Part shown: one piece after another, positions 14,879 through 22,723 of the stretch
Position numbering within the stretch: the first letter of the stretch is position 1
Layout of the letters: every line of letters starts with the position of its first letter
From: Flavobacteriales bacterium
GTDB lineage: Bacteria; Bacteroidota; Bacteroidia; Flavobacteriales_D; Sanyastnellaceae
Assembly: GCA_016780385.1 (NCBI GenBank)
Contig: JADHLY010000020.1
Span: 1 to 32,344, forward strand
DNA length: 32,344 bases
Direction: 5' to 3'
The notes under the pieces: generated by a model
Database searches by the model: none
Seen by the model: only the letters and a program-made list of their open reading frames with translations
What the model was told of the DNA's origin: nothing
Program-made: the position numbers and the translations under genes

Positions 14879-16180
14879 ATGGGTTCACTCCAACGCAAGG
14901 CACGCCAATACTCCAACAAGGCCATTCGCATGGGATGGCTCATGTACGACTGGGCCAATGGCGCCTACTTCCTGGTCATCACCACGGCCATCTTCCCCAT
15001 CTTCTACAACGCCATCACGGCCACGGAAGGCGCCGATGGCACCGTCAATGACAAAGTGATGTTTCTCGGCAAGGAGTTCATCAACACCCAGCTCTACAGC
15101 TACGTCCTCGGCGCCTCATTCCTCATCGTCATCATCGCCTCACCCCTCCTATCGGGCATGGCGGACTACCTCGGACGCAAGCTCACCTTCCTCAAAGTCT
15201 TCTGCTATATGGGCGCCACCGGGTGCATTGGTCTGTTTTGGTTCGACCCACAACACCTCGAATGGAGCATGACCGCCCTCTTCATGGCCAACGTCGGCGC
15301 GTGGGGCAGCCTCGGATTCTACAACGCCTTCCTCCCCGAAATCGCGCCGCGGGAAGAACACGACCTCCTCTCCGCCAAGGGCTATTCGTGGGGCTTCACT
15401 GGTTCGGTCATCATCCTGGTCCTGTGCTTGGCCCTCATCATGGGCATCGGAGATCACCTCACGCGCTGGGCCTTTGTGGGCGTTGGCCTGTGGTGGGCCG
15501 GTTGGGCACAGATCACCTTCCGCCGGATGCCTGGTCAGGTGAAGGAACGACCCGATGGCAACCTCCTTTGGCAGGGTTTTCGGGAATTGCGCGGCGTGGC
15601 CCTCGACCTCAAAGGCAAGACACAATTGACCCGGTATCTCCTCAGTTTTTTCATCATGAGCATGGCCATTCAGACCATCATGCTCATGGCGTCTTCCTTT
15701 GGAATCAAGGAAATCAACCTGCCTGACGATCAGCTTATTGTGGCCATCATCCTCGTGCAGATTGTGGCCATTCCCGGGGCTTTCCTGTTTAGCCGCCTCA
15801 GCCGCCGCTATGGCAACATCCCAGTCCTCATCGCCGCGACATTCCTGTGGGGAGCGACTTGCGCTTTTGCCTATTCTCTTGTCGATGAGGTAATCATGTT
15901 CTTCATTGCTGCCGGCATGATCGGATTCATGATGGGCGGCACCCAGAGTCTGAACCGCTCGACCTACACGAAAATGCTTCCGGACACGGACGACACAGCG
16001 TCTTACTTCAGCTTCTATGAGGTGCTCGAAAAACTGGGGGTCGTCATCGGCATGTTCAGCTGGGGCTACATCGAAGGCCTGACGGGCAGCATGCGCAATT
16101 CCATCCTTGTGCTCATCGGCTTCTTTGCCATGGCGCTCATTGCGCTGTTTGCCATTCCGCAGAAGCGGACGTTTGCCTGA
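14879..16180 (+). CDS. UMF1-family (Atg22-like) MFS transporter
   Basis: The 433-residue integral membrane protein has about 12 hydrophobic segments. The opening MYDWANGAYFLVITTAIFP is the hallmark of the UMF1 branch of the major facilitator superfamily, and NAFLPEIAP and GGTQSLNRSTYTKM are further family segments. Relatives include yeast Atg22, a vacuolar amino acid exporter, so efflux of amino acids or small metabolites is the likely role; the substrate is not known. The ATG at 14879 is preferred over an in-frame TTG at 14870. It follows lhgO by 62 bases and is convergent with the OmpA-like pair. Confidence 0.85.
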   Translation: MGSLQRKARQYSNKAIRMGWLMYDWANGAYFLVITTAIFPIFYNAITATEGADGTVNDKVMFLGKEFINTQLYSYVLGASFLIVIIASPLLSGMADYLGRKLTFLKVFCYMGATGCIGLFWFDPQHLEWSMTALFMANVGAWGSLGFYNAFLPEIAPREEHDLLSAKGYSWGFTGSVIILVLCLALIMGIGDHLTRWAFVGVGLWWAGWAQITFRRMPGQVKERPDGNLLWQGFRELRGVALDLKGKTQLTRYLLSFFIMSMAIQTIMLMASSFGIKEINLPDDQLIVAIILVQIVAIPGAFLFSRLSRRYGNIPVLIAATFLWGATCAFAYSLVDEVIMFFIAAGMIGFMMGGTQSLNRSTYTKMLPDTDDTASYFSFYEVLEKLGVVIGMFSWGYIEGLTGSMRNSILVLIGFFAMALIALFAIPQKRTFA

Positions 16181-16215
16181 TCGGGCGACACGCTTGGGCC
16201 TGCGCCTGGGCCGCG

Positions 16216-17367
16216 CTACTCCACTTCTATAAATGCCTGTTCCACCAAGCGGAACTCGACGCGCCGGTTGCGCGCCCGTCCCCTGGCATCTGCATTGGAA
16301 GCCGCTGGCGCATTGCTGCCATGGGCCGCAGTACGCATCCGATCGGGCGCCACGCCTTGGTCCATCAGGTAACCAAATGCCGCCTGTGCCCGCTGTTCGG
16401 AAAGCTGGGCATTGTAGCCTTCCGGTCCGACCGCATCGGTATGGCCATGGACTTCCAATCGAAGAAACCTGTTGCGGCGCAACATCTGTCCCCACCGATC
16501 CAACTTGACCTTGTCCTCGGGCCGAATGGCAGCATCGTCAAAGGCAAAGTGCAGCGTATCACGCTCCAACTCGGCGACACGCGTCAATGGCTCGGGAGGG
16601 TCCTGCATGTCCGCGTCAATCTTGCGCACCAAGCAGGCGCAGTCCTCGGGCGATTCAATCGGCACCACCTCCACACCGTCCAAGTAGACATAGGCCCAGT
16701 CGGTGGCATCCTTGGGCGCATTGGCGGAGAGGGCCAAACGGGTCTCTCCCTTGCGATCGAAGTTGCCCAGGGTCAGCCAGCGCTCACCGCCTTCGGCCTG
16801 CACGGCATCAGACAAATTGACCCAGCCTTGCGTCGCCTCCAAAAAATGCCCCTCGGGATTTTCCATTTGCGGCCTGTATTCGAGGATGAAATCGCGCTCA
16901 CCGGTAGGCTTCTCCGCGCTCAACAGCGCGCCCAAACCATCGGCGACAACGCCAGCCTCATCGGCTGCCGAATACCACAACGAGATGCACAGCCACTCAC
17001 CGGGCGCCAAAGTCCGCTCGAGCGCTGTCGACAGATATTCTCGGTACCGCCATTTGGCGCGACTGAAGAGTACCAAGCCTCCAAAAGACGTCCCCTCCAG
17101 GCTGGCCTCTTGGCCAAAACGGTTGTTCGGAACACCGGCTGCCTGACTGCAGGCCGAAAAATGATCAGGAGTACCCTCTGTAGGCTGCTCCCATTGCTGC
17201 AACGTCCGCAGCCGCTGTTGGTTGTAGTCAGACGGACAAAACCGCTTGTCCTCGAAGCCGCCGTCACGCACGATGCTGGAAGGGTCCAACAAAGCGGGTG
17301 TGACCTGCCCTGCTGCCCCGAAGGAAAGACAGGCCAAGACCAACCCTACGGCCGGCAATTTGCGCAT
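16216..17367 (-). CDS. OmpA-like secreted protein with N-terminal beta-sandwich domain (copy 2)
   Basis: The 383-residue protein has a signal peptide of about 20 residues (ends GAAGQ). The N-terminal domain (about 30-235) begins IVRDGGFEDKRFCPSDYNQ and closes with AYVYLDGVEVVP, the same layout as the upstream neighbour. A CACLV segment and a short linker come next. The C-terminal about 115 residues are an OmpA/MotB peptidoglycan-binding domain: LHFAFDDAAIRPE, then VHGHTDAVGPEGYNAQLSEQ and ARNRRVEFRL. It probably anchors to peptidoglycan while the N-terminal domain binds something else in the envelope. It starts four bases after the stop of its paralogue, a tandem duplication. Confidence 0.85.
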   Translation of the reverse strand: MRKLPAVGLVLACLSFGAAGQVTPALLDPSSIVRDGGFEDKRFCPSDYNQQRLRTLQQWEQPTEGTPDHFSACSQAAGVPNNRFGQEASLEGTSFGGLVLFSRAKWRYREYLSTALERTLAPGEWLCISLWYSAADEAGVVADGLGALLSAEKPTGERDFILEYRPQMENPEGHFLEATQGWVNLSDAVQAEGGERWLTLGNFDRKGETRLALSANAPKDATDWAYVYLDGVEVVPIESPEDCACLVRKIDADMQDPPEPLTRVAELERDTLHFAFDDAAIRPEDKVKLDRWGQMLRRNRFLRLEVHGHTDAVGPEGYNAQLSEQRAQAAFGYLMDQGVAPDRMRTAAHGSNAPAASNADARGRARNRRVEFRLVEQAFIEVE

Positions 17368-17371
17368 GGGA

Positions 17372-18535
17372 TTACTTGATCCGGAAAGTCACCCTGCGGT
17401 TCTTGGCACGGGCCAGGTCCGAATCTTTGGTGCTGGCGGGGTCGGTGTTTTCCAATCCGGTCACCACAATATTGCCCTCAGCCACTCCCTGTGAAGTGAG
17501 ATAACGCTTGACTTGCTCGGCACGCTTGCGGCCCATTTCGGTGAATCGCGGGTTGATCTTGCCTTCGGACACCTCATCGTTGTCACAGTGCCCCCTCACC
17601 TCAAGGGTCCATCCGGGGTTGTTCTTCAGAACACCTGCAAGGCGATCCAATGCAGACTTGCCATCCTCCGTGAAAGAACGCTTGACAAAGGCATAGTAGA
17701 CAGAAGTCCGCTCGACAAGGTCCTTTCCGGTGATGTCGCTGCCCAATGTAGGACCACCGTATACGAGGTCAGGAGCTGTATTGGAGGAGCGTGAACAGTT
17801 GCACTGGCTTTTGGCATCCACAGGGACCACTTTCACATTGTCGAGGAAATAATACGCGTGCATGGTCTGCACCCCGGAAATAGAACTGGGCTTCTTGACC
17901 TTCACCTCCTCGATGTCGCGAGAGCCGTTGAAGCCCCCAATCGTCATGTACTCTTCCTGTCCCGTGCCGAGCACAGTGCCGCACACCGTTTCCCAACCTT
18001 CCATCAGCTGCATCACGTTGTCTGCGCGGTGCATGACCTGGGGATCGCGGTCCACAATACCGAGGTTGGGCTGGGTCTCTTTCCGGTCCGAGAAATACGC
18101 CCCGATGCCATTGACGGCATACTTGGAGAGGTCACTGAGGGAAATGTCGAAGCTGACGCAGTACATCTGGTTGGCCTCGAGGTTCTCAGAGAGGCGCACC
18201 TGGAAATAGGTTCTCGCAATCTTGGGCGACTTGGTATAAGCCCGGAATCCCGCATAGCGGTTGCCATCGGAAGGGTCTTCATATCCGTAGCTGTTGGCAG
18301 GCACCGCGACTTTTTCACTCTTGACATCCGTCGAAAACAAGTCCAGAGGCGCATCTGTGTAGGCAAACCAATCCGTGGTTATGTCCTCCAGCTGGCCGTA
18401 GGCTTTCAGGCGCTTTATATCGCCTTTCTCAAAACTGCCATTGGGGACCAGGTTGTCTTCCTGGGCTTGGAGGTTGGCGTCAAAGGCCGGGGTCAACAGC
18501 GCGAGACACGCGCCGGTCATCATCAATTTCCGCAT
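17372..18535 (-). CDS. OmpA-like secreted protein with N-terminal beta-sandwich domain (copy 1)
   Basis: The 387-residue protein has a signal peptide of about 24 residues (ends NLQAQ). The N-terminal domain starts NLVPNGSFEKGDI and ends HAYYFLDNVKVVPVD, followed by a CNCS segment. These match the neighbouring gene's FEDKR, LDGVEVVP and CACL elements in the same order. The C-terminal OmpA domain has VYYAFVKRSFTEDGKSALD, LEVRGHCDNDEVSEGK (Cys in place of the usual Thr in GHTD) and ARAKNRRVTFRIK. The protein is predicted to be periplasmic or outer-membrane associated and to bind peptidoglycan. It lies 25 bases after hemE on the same strand and probably leads a two-gene unit. Confidence 0.85.
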   Translation of the reverse strand: MRKLMMTGACLALLTPAFDANLQAQEDNLVPNGSFEKGDIKRLKAYGQLEDITTDWFAYTDAPLDLFSTDVKSEKVAVPANSYGYEDPSDGNRYAGFRAYTKSPKIARTYFQVRLSENLEANQMYCVSFDISLSDLSKYAVNGIGAYFSDRKETQPNLGIVDRDPQVMHRADNVMQLMEGWETVCGTVLGTGQEEYMTIGGFNGSRDIEEVKVKKPSSISGVQTMHAYYFLDNVKVVPVDAKSQCNCSRSSNTAPDLVYGGPTLGSDITGKDLVERTSVYYAFVKRSFTEDGKSALDRLAGVLKNNPGWTLEVRGHCDNDEVSEGKINPRFTEMGRKRAEQVKRYLTSQGVAEGNIVVTGLENTDPASTKDSDLARAKNRRVTFRIK

Positions 18536-18560
18536 GGTTTCGTGTTATGTACTTCCCTAT

Positions 18561-19586
18561 TCAATGCCCGCTGCGCTTGACTTCGTCAATGAAATCTCTG
18601 ACGCGATCAGGGTTGATGTCGGGATAAACACCATGGCCCAAGTTAGCCACATGACCACCCCGCCCAAAATCCGACAACATTCGTTGTGTTGCTGCCCTGA
18701 CTTCCGCCTCTGTTCCGTAGAGCACTGAGGGGTCGAGGTTTCCTTGGAGCACGTGGCGCGGGGCCCTTTTGCGCGCTTCCGAAATGGGCGTATGCCAATC
18801 AATCCCCAACGCTGCACACGGCAACTGCGCGAGTCGGTCCAACTGCCAGCTGGCCCCTTTGGCAAATACGATCAACGGCGCACCCTTGACCTCTTCACAA
18901 ATGCGCTTGAGCCGCGGCATGCTGTAGCGCTCGAACAACTCCGCACTTAGGGCACCTGCCCAGCTGTCAAACAGCTGGAGCACCTGGGCACCGGCGGCAA
19001 CCTGAGCGTTGAGGTACAGAATAGTCGCTTCGGTGATGCGGTCCAACAACTCCTCAGCAAGGACGGGTTCTGACCGCAACATGCGACGGGCTTTGCTCCA
19101 CTCCTTGCTGCCTCCGCCTTCCACCATGTAGCAGAAAATTGTCCAAGGCGCACCAGCAAAGCCGATCAACGGAACCCGGCCATCCAATTCTGCCCGCGTC
19201 ATGCGCATGGCATCCATCACATAGCGCAAATGCTCTTCTGGCTCCACGGGGTGCAACCGGTCGAGATCGGCCTTGCAACTTATGGTCTCCTCAAAACGCG
19301 GCCCCACCTTCTCGATGAGCTGATATGGCAGGCCCATGGCCTCCGGAATGACGAGGATATCGCTAAACAAAATCGCAGCATCCACACCCAACAAGTCGAC
19401 GGGTTGAATGGTGACTTCACACGCCAACTCAGGCGTCTCCACGAGTTCCTTGAATCCGGACAGTCGGCTTCTTACCGCCCTGTATTCGGGCAATATGCGG
19501 CCAGCTTGGCGCATCAGCCACACCGGAGGACGCGGCGTCTCCTTGCCGGCAAGCACCTGAAGCAACAAATCGTTTGGGGTGGTCAT
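18561..19586 (-). CDS. hemE: Uroporphyrinogen decarboxylase
   Basis: This is a 341-residue enzyme of normal family length. It removes four carboxyl groups from uroporphyrinogen III to give coproporphyrinogen III in heme synthesis and acts in the cytoplasm. The signature PPVWLMRQAGRILPEYRAVR is near the N-terminus, ILFSDILVIPEAMG carries the substrate-side Asp, and GFAGAPWTIFCYMVEGGGSK and GNLDPSVLYG follow in the usual order. I take the ATG at 19586, because the upstream in-frame start at 19652 would overlap holA and adds residues outside the family. It lies 62 bases after holA on the same strand; other heme genes are not nearby. Confidence 0.95.
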   Translation of the reverse strand: MTTPNDLLLQVLAGKETPRPPVWLMRQAGRILPEYRAVRSRLSGFKELVETPELACEVTIQPVDLLGVDAAILFSDILVIPEAMGLPYQLIEKVGPRFEETISCKADLDRLHPVEPEEHLRYVMDAMRMTRAELDGRVPLIGFAGAPWTIFCYMVEGGGSKEWSKARRMLRSEPVLAEELLDRITEATILYLNAQVAAGAQVLQLFDSWAGALSAELFERYSMPRLKRICEEVKGAPLIVFAKGASWQLDRLAQLPCAALGIDWHTPISEARKRAPRHVLQGNLDPSVLYGTEAEVRAATQRMLSDFGRGGHVANLGHGVYPDINPDRVRDFIDEVKRSGH

Positions 19587-19648
19587 GTCTTGGGCAACAA
19601 CAGGATGAAGAATCGGTTCGCTACGGGGCCGCAAGTGCACCGTCCCGG

Positions 19649-20668
19649 TCAATGGAGGGTCTTAAAAAGGGCTTCCTCCAAAAGATCAAACGGCAATACA
19701 GTGGCGTTGCCGACCCCTTTGGACTTGGCGTCGCACTCCCTGAGGTACCCGAAGATGCGGGCCACTTTACTGGCGGGATAATTGCGGGCTGCGCGCGCGT
19801 ACTCCTTGGCCGCAAAAGGGTGCACCCTGAGCGCACTGGCCACCGCAGATGGGTCGTGACTCGGCAGGTGATGAAAACTCAACACCCTCCCGAAATAGTT
19901 GGTCAAGACCGGCAAAATCCGCGGCACCGGATTGGATTTCTCGTTGGCCCGCATGTATTGGATGATCCGCGTCACACGCCCGATGTCCTTGTCAGCCAGT
20001 GCACCGGTCAATTCGAAGATGTTGTACTCCTTGGAGATCCCGATGTGTTCTTCGATCAACGCGTCGCTCACCTCCCCGCCCTCGGGCAAGGCGATGAACA
20101 GCTTGTCCAGCTCTCCAGCCACCTTCTTGAGGTCATTGCCGAGGTATTCGGCCATCACCTGCGTGGTGCGGGGGCTGATGCGGCGCCCTCTGGACTGCAC
20201 ATAACCTTCAATCCACTCTGGAAGCTTGTAGTCCCTGATCTTGGCAGACTGAAACACCACACCGGCTTGCTGAATGCGCTTAACAGCACCCAGTCGCTTA
20301 TCCGGCATCTTGTTGCGGTGGACCAAGACGAGCACTGTAGAGGCGACGGGGTTGTCAGCATAGGCCGCCAGTTTCTCGAGCTTGTCCTTGGACTTCCACT
20401 CTCTCAATTCTTGGGCCTCCTTGACGAGCACCAACCGCCGCTCGGCCATCATGGGGAACTGACGTGCTGCAGCCAACACCTGATCCAGGTCGCTGTCTCG
20501 GCCATACAGCACCGTTTGGTTGAAGTCCCGCTCGTGCTCTTCCAGAGCGTGGGCCTCGATGGCGTCCGACAACAAATCGAGGTAGAACGGTTCTTCGCCC
20601 CCCAACAAGTAGAGCGGTGCAAAGCGGCGCTCCTTGATTTCCTCGATGAGTGGCTGGAATCCTTTCAC
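19649..20668 (-). CDS. holA: DNA polymerase III subunit delta
   Basis: The 339-residue protein is the clamp-loader subunit that opens the sliding clamp during replication. The N-terminal PLYLLGGEEPFYLDLLSDAI matches the family's opening, QFPMMAERRLVLVKEA and SKDKLEKLAAYADNP follow, and EYNIFELTGALADKD begins the third domain. Length is normal. In Flavobacteriia this gene is often close to an HsdR-N-type gene, as here. The start lies six bases after the stop of the upstream dehydrogenase gene, suggesting cotranscription. Confidence 0.92.
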   Translation of the reverse strand: MKGFQPLIEEIKERRFAPLYLLGGEEPFYLDLLSDAIEAHALEEHERDFNQTVLYGRDSDLDQVLAAARQFPMMAERRLVLVKEAQELREWKSKDKLEKLAAYADNPVASTVLVLVHRNKMPDKRLGAVKRIQQAGVVFQSAKIRDYKLPEWIEGYVQSRGRRISPRTTQVMAEYLGNDLKKVAGELDKLFIALPEGGEVSDALIEEHIGISKEYNIFELTGALADKDIGRVTRIIQYMRANEKSNPVPRILPVLTNYFGRVLSFHHLPSHDPSAVASALRVHPFAAKEYARAARNYPASKVARIFGYLRECDAKSKGVGNATVLPFDLLEEALFKTLH

Positions 20669-20674
20669 CTGTGC

Positions 20675-21574
20675 TCAGCTGAAGGTCGGAGCGACAACAA
20701 TCTCCTTGCTGCCCTTGGTGTGGGTATAGAACCCCTCTCCGGATTTCACGCCGAGCTTCCCTGCTGTCACCATGTTGACCAGCAGTGGGCATGGGGCGTA
20801 TTTGGGCTGGCCAAATCCATCGTGTAAGACCCGCATGATGCTGAGGCACACATCCAAGCCGATGAAGTCCGCCAAGTGCAGAGGCCCCATCGGATGGGCC
20901 ATCCCCAACTTCATCACCTCGTCAATCTCAGCCACACCTGCTACACCTTCGTGCAGGCTACAAATGGCTTCATTGATCATGGGCATCAAAATGCGGTTGG
21001 CCACAAAACCGGGGTAGTCATTGACCTCCACTGGCACCTTGCCCAACTGCTTGGACAGGGCCACGACGGTTTCAGTGGTGGCATCACTGGTATCATAACC
21101 GCGGATGACCTCCACCAATTTCATGATGGGCACCGGGTTCATAAAGTGCATCCCGATGACCTTGTCAGGCCGCGATGTGGCGGCCGCGATGCGGGTTATG
21201 GAAATGCTCGACGTGTTGGTCGCGAGGATGGCTTGAGCGGGAGCCGAGGCGTCGATCTGCTCGAAAATCTTCAATTTCAAGTCAAGCCGTTCCGTCGCTG
21301 CTTCCACGATCAAATCCGCATCTGCAACGGCACCATGCATCTCCGTTGTCGCGCGCAACCGTGACAATGTGGCGGCCTTTTCGTCGACCGAGACCCGCTC
21401 CTTGGCGACCAACCGGTCCAGGTTGCGCTCAATGGTGGCCTGGGCGCGCTCCAACGCGGCTGCGTTGACGTCAACCAAGGCTACCTGATGCCCTGACTGG
21501 GCAAAAACATGGGCAATCCCATTGCCCATCGTACCAGCACCAATGACCGCTACTTTCTGTGCGGACATGCTCAT
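20675..21574 (-). CDS. 3-hydroxybutyryl-CoA / 3-hydroxyacyl-CoA dehydrogenase
   Basis: The 299-residue enzyme has an N-terminal Rossmann fold with VAVIGAGTMGNGIAHVFA (NAD-binding GxGxxG) and the substrate segment ATNTSSISIT. GMHFMNPVPIMKLVEVIRG carries the catalytic His, and the C-terminal helical domain includes DYPGFVANRILMPMINEA and GMAHPMGPLHLADFIGLDV. It oxidises L-3-hydroxyacyl-CoA with NAD+ or does the reverse. The ATG at 21574 overlaps the TGA of the upstream DUF5606 gene (ATGA); an in-frame ATG two codons later is the alternative. Chain-length preference is not readable. Confidence 0.92.
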   Translation of the reverse strand: MSMSAQKVAVIGAGTMGNGIAHVFAQSGHQVALVDVNAAALERAQATIERNLDRLVAKERVSVDEKAATLSRLRATTEMHGAVADADLIVEAATERLDLKLKIFEQIDASAPAQAILATNTSSISITRIAAATSRPDKVIGMHFMNPVPIMKLVEVIRGYDTSDATTETVVALSKQLGKVPVEVNDYPGFVANRILMPMINEAICSLHEGVAGVAEIDEVMKLGMAHPMGPLHLADFIGLDVCLSIMRVLHDGFGQPKYAPCPLLVNMVTAGKLGVKSGEGFYTHTKGSKEIVVAPTFS

Positions 21575-22083
21575 GCTTCGGAAGCTGCGTCTTCATCAGA
21601 AGCCGCCTCAACAGCCTCCCCTTCTTCTGCCACTGCTTGGCCCTCCGCTTCCACAGCCTTCTCTTCCACGGCCTCCTCAGTGGCCTCGGCATCTTCATCC
21701 GTGAAGGGCAACACTTTCAGGTCGTTGAGCTCATTGTACCAGGCGCACAGCTTTTTGAGGTCGCTGTGGTACACCCGCTCTTGGTCCAGGTCTGGAACCA
21801 CTTCTGTCACGAAGTTGCGCAATGCTTCATGGGACTCCTTGGAGGTCGGCGCATCGCCTCCCTTGAGGTGCCCATGGATGGAGTTCAACACGCCAGCGAG
21901 CGGCAAATCTTCGTCGTAGGTAAAGATGCTGATGTCTTCAAAGCTGGATACCCGTGAAGAGGAGGGCACCGCACTCCGCTTTCCTTCTCGAATGCTCTCC
22001 ACCACAATGGCGCGGTGGGTGGTATTGAGCACTTTGTAGAGCCCCGGTTTTCCGGAAATGGCCAAAATGTCCTTCGGTTGCAT
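21571..22083 (-). CDS. DUF5606 family protein
   Basis: With the start at 22083 the protein has 170 residues. It opens MQPKDILAISGKPGLYKV and continues with AIVVESIREGKRSAVPS and FEDISIFTYDEDLPL, the typical segments of DUF5606, a Bacteroidota-specific family of unknown function, cytoplasmic by appearance. The last about 45 residues are an acidic, alanine-rich tail with repeated AVE/EAE units, probably disordered. An upstream in-frame start at 22173 would add 30 residues unlike the family. The stop overlaps the next gene's start. Confidence 0.85.
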   Translation of the reverse strand: MQPKDILAISGKPGLYKVLNTTHRAIVVESIREGKRSAVPSSSRVSSFEDISIFTYDEDLPLAGVLNSIHGHLKGGDAPTSKESHEALRNFVTEVVPDLDQERVYHSDLKKLCAWYNELNDLKVLPFTDEDAEATEEAVEEKAVEAEGQAVAEEGEAVEAASDEDAASEA

Positions 22084-22185
22084 GGTGCAAAATACCGCCT
22101 TCGCCCGGTTCACGCACGCTTCGCACGTGCGGACCTCCAAAGGCTTTCCAACAGAAAGCCATTCGTAGTCCACAAAAACCAGCGG

Positions 22186-22650
22186 TCAAGCAGATGAAGG
22201 AAGCGGCCATTGCTTGGCCTGAATCAGTTTCCCTTCCGCAGACCGCTCCCAGACTGCCGTGCGCAGACCATTGGTAATCATAACCTTCGGAGCTGACACT
22301 GCGAGGTCATAGCGCGCCACCTGTTCCGCGACTTTTGCGTCCAGCCGCACCTGCGGCGCCTTGACTTCCGCAGCCAAGGCCACGTGCCCATCGCGGTCGA
22401 TGCAGGCGATGTCGATGCGCCCCGCCACCTGACCGAAGCGCACGGGATACTCCAACACCATGCGGCCCAAGGGCCATCCAGAGTCTACCAGGGCGTGCAC
22501 CACGTGCTGGCGCACCCATTCCTCAGGCTCCAACGCCACCCATTTTTTGCGCACCACACAGCGCAGTTGCCACTTGCCGGCATCCTGCCGCACAGGAATT
22601 TCCTGAGCGGGAAAAGCCAGTTCAGGCCATCGCTTTCGGGGGTCGTCCAT
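22186..22650 (-). CDS. HsdR-N-type (PD-(D/E)XK) nuclease-fold protein
   Basis: Using the ATG at 22650 (MDDPRKRW) gives 154 residues; the ATG at 22683 is also in frame. The segment GRIDIACIDRDGHVALAAEV continues into KAPQV, so an Asp on one strand and E-V-K on the next form a PD-(D/E)XK nuclease core. The family resembles the N-terminal domain of type I restriction subunit R, but members this short occur as single chromosomal genes in Flavobacteriia near holA. They are not evidence for a restriction system, and no hsdM or hsdS is nearby. It may act in DNA processing. It is divergent from the acyl-CoA synthetase gene. Confidence 0.8.
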   Translation of the reverse strand: MDDPRKRWPELAFPAQEIPVRQDAGKWQLRCVVRKKWVALEPEEWVRQHVVHALVDSGWPLGRMVLEYPVRFGQVAGRIDIACIDRDGHVALAAEVKAPQVRLDAKVAEQVARYDLAVSAPKVMITNGLRTAVWERSAEGKLIQAKQWPLPSSA

Positions 22651-22694
22651 GGATTGAGCCGGAGTCACCCTGCGAAAGTGCAAATTCCTTCCAC

Positions 22695-22702
22695 TACATT
22701 GG
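22695..22702 (+). promoter_or_regulatory. Candidate -7 element for the acyl-CoA synthetase gene
   Basis: TACATTGG is one base from the TAnnTTTG consensus and lies 21 bases before the ATG at 22724. The -33 element is not clear. Confidence 0.3.
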
Positions 22703-22723
22703 GCCTACCGAACACAACTGATC

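Noticed and set aside
15149-16495. Long minus-strand open frame opposite the MFS transporter
   Set aside because: Same reason: it is antisense to a clear membrane protein, and its composition is His/Glu-rich as expected for a shadow.
22186-22650. Type I restriction system
   Set aside because: Only an HsdR-N-like domain is present, without hsdM, hsdS or helicase domains; in this lineage it is a normal chromosomal gene.
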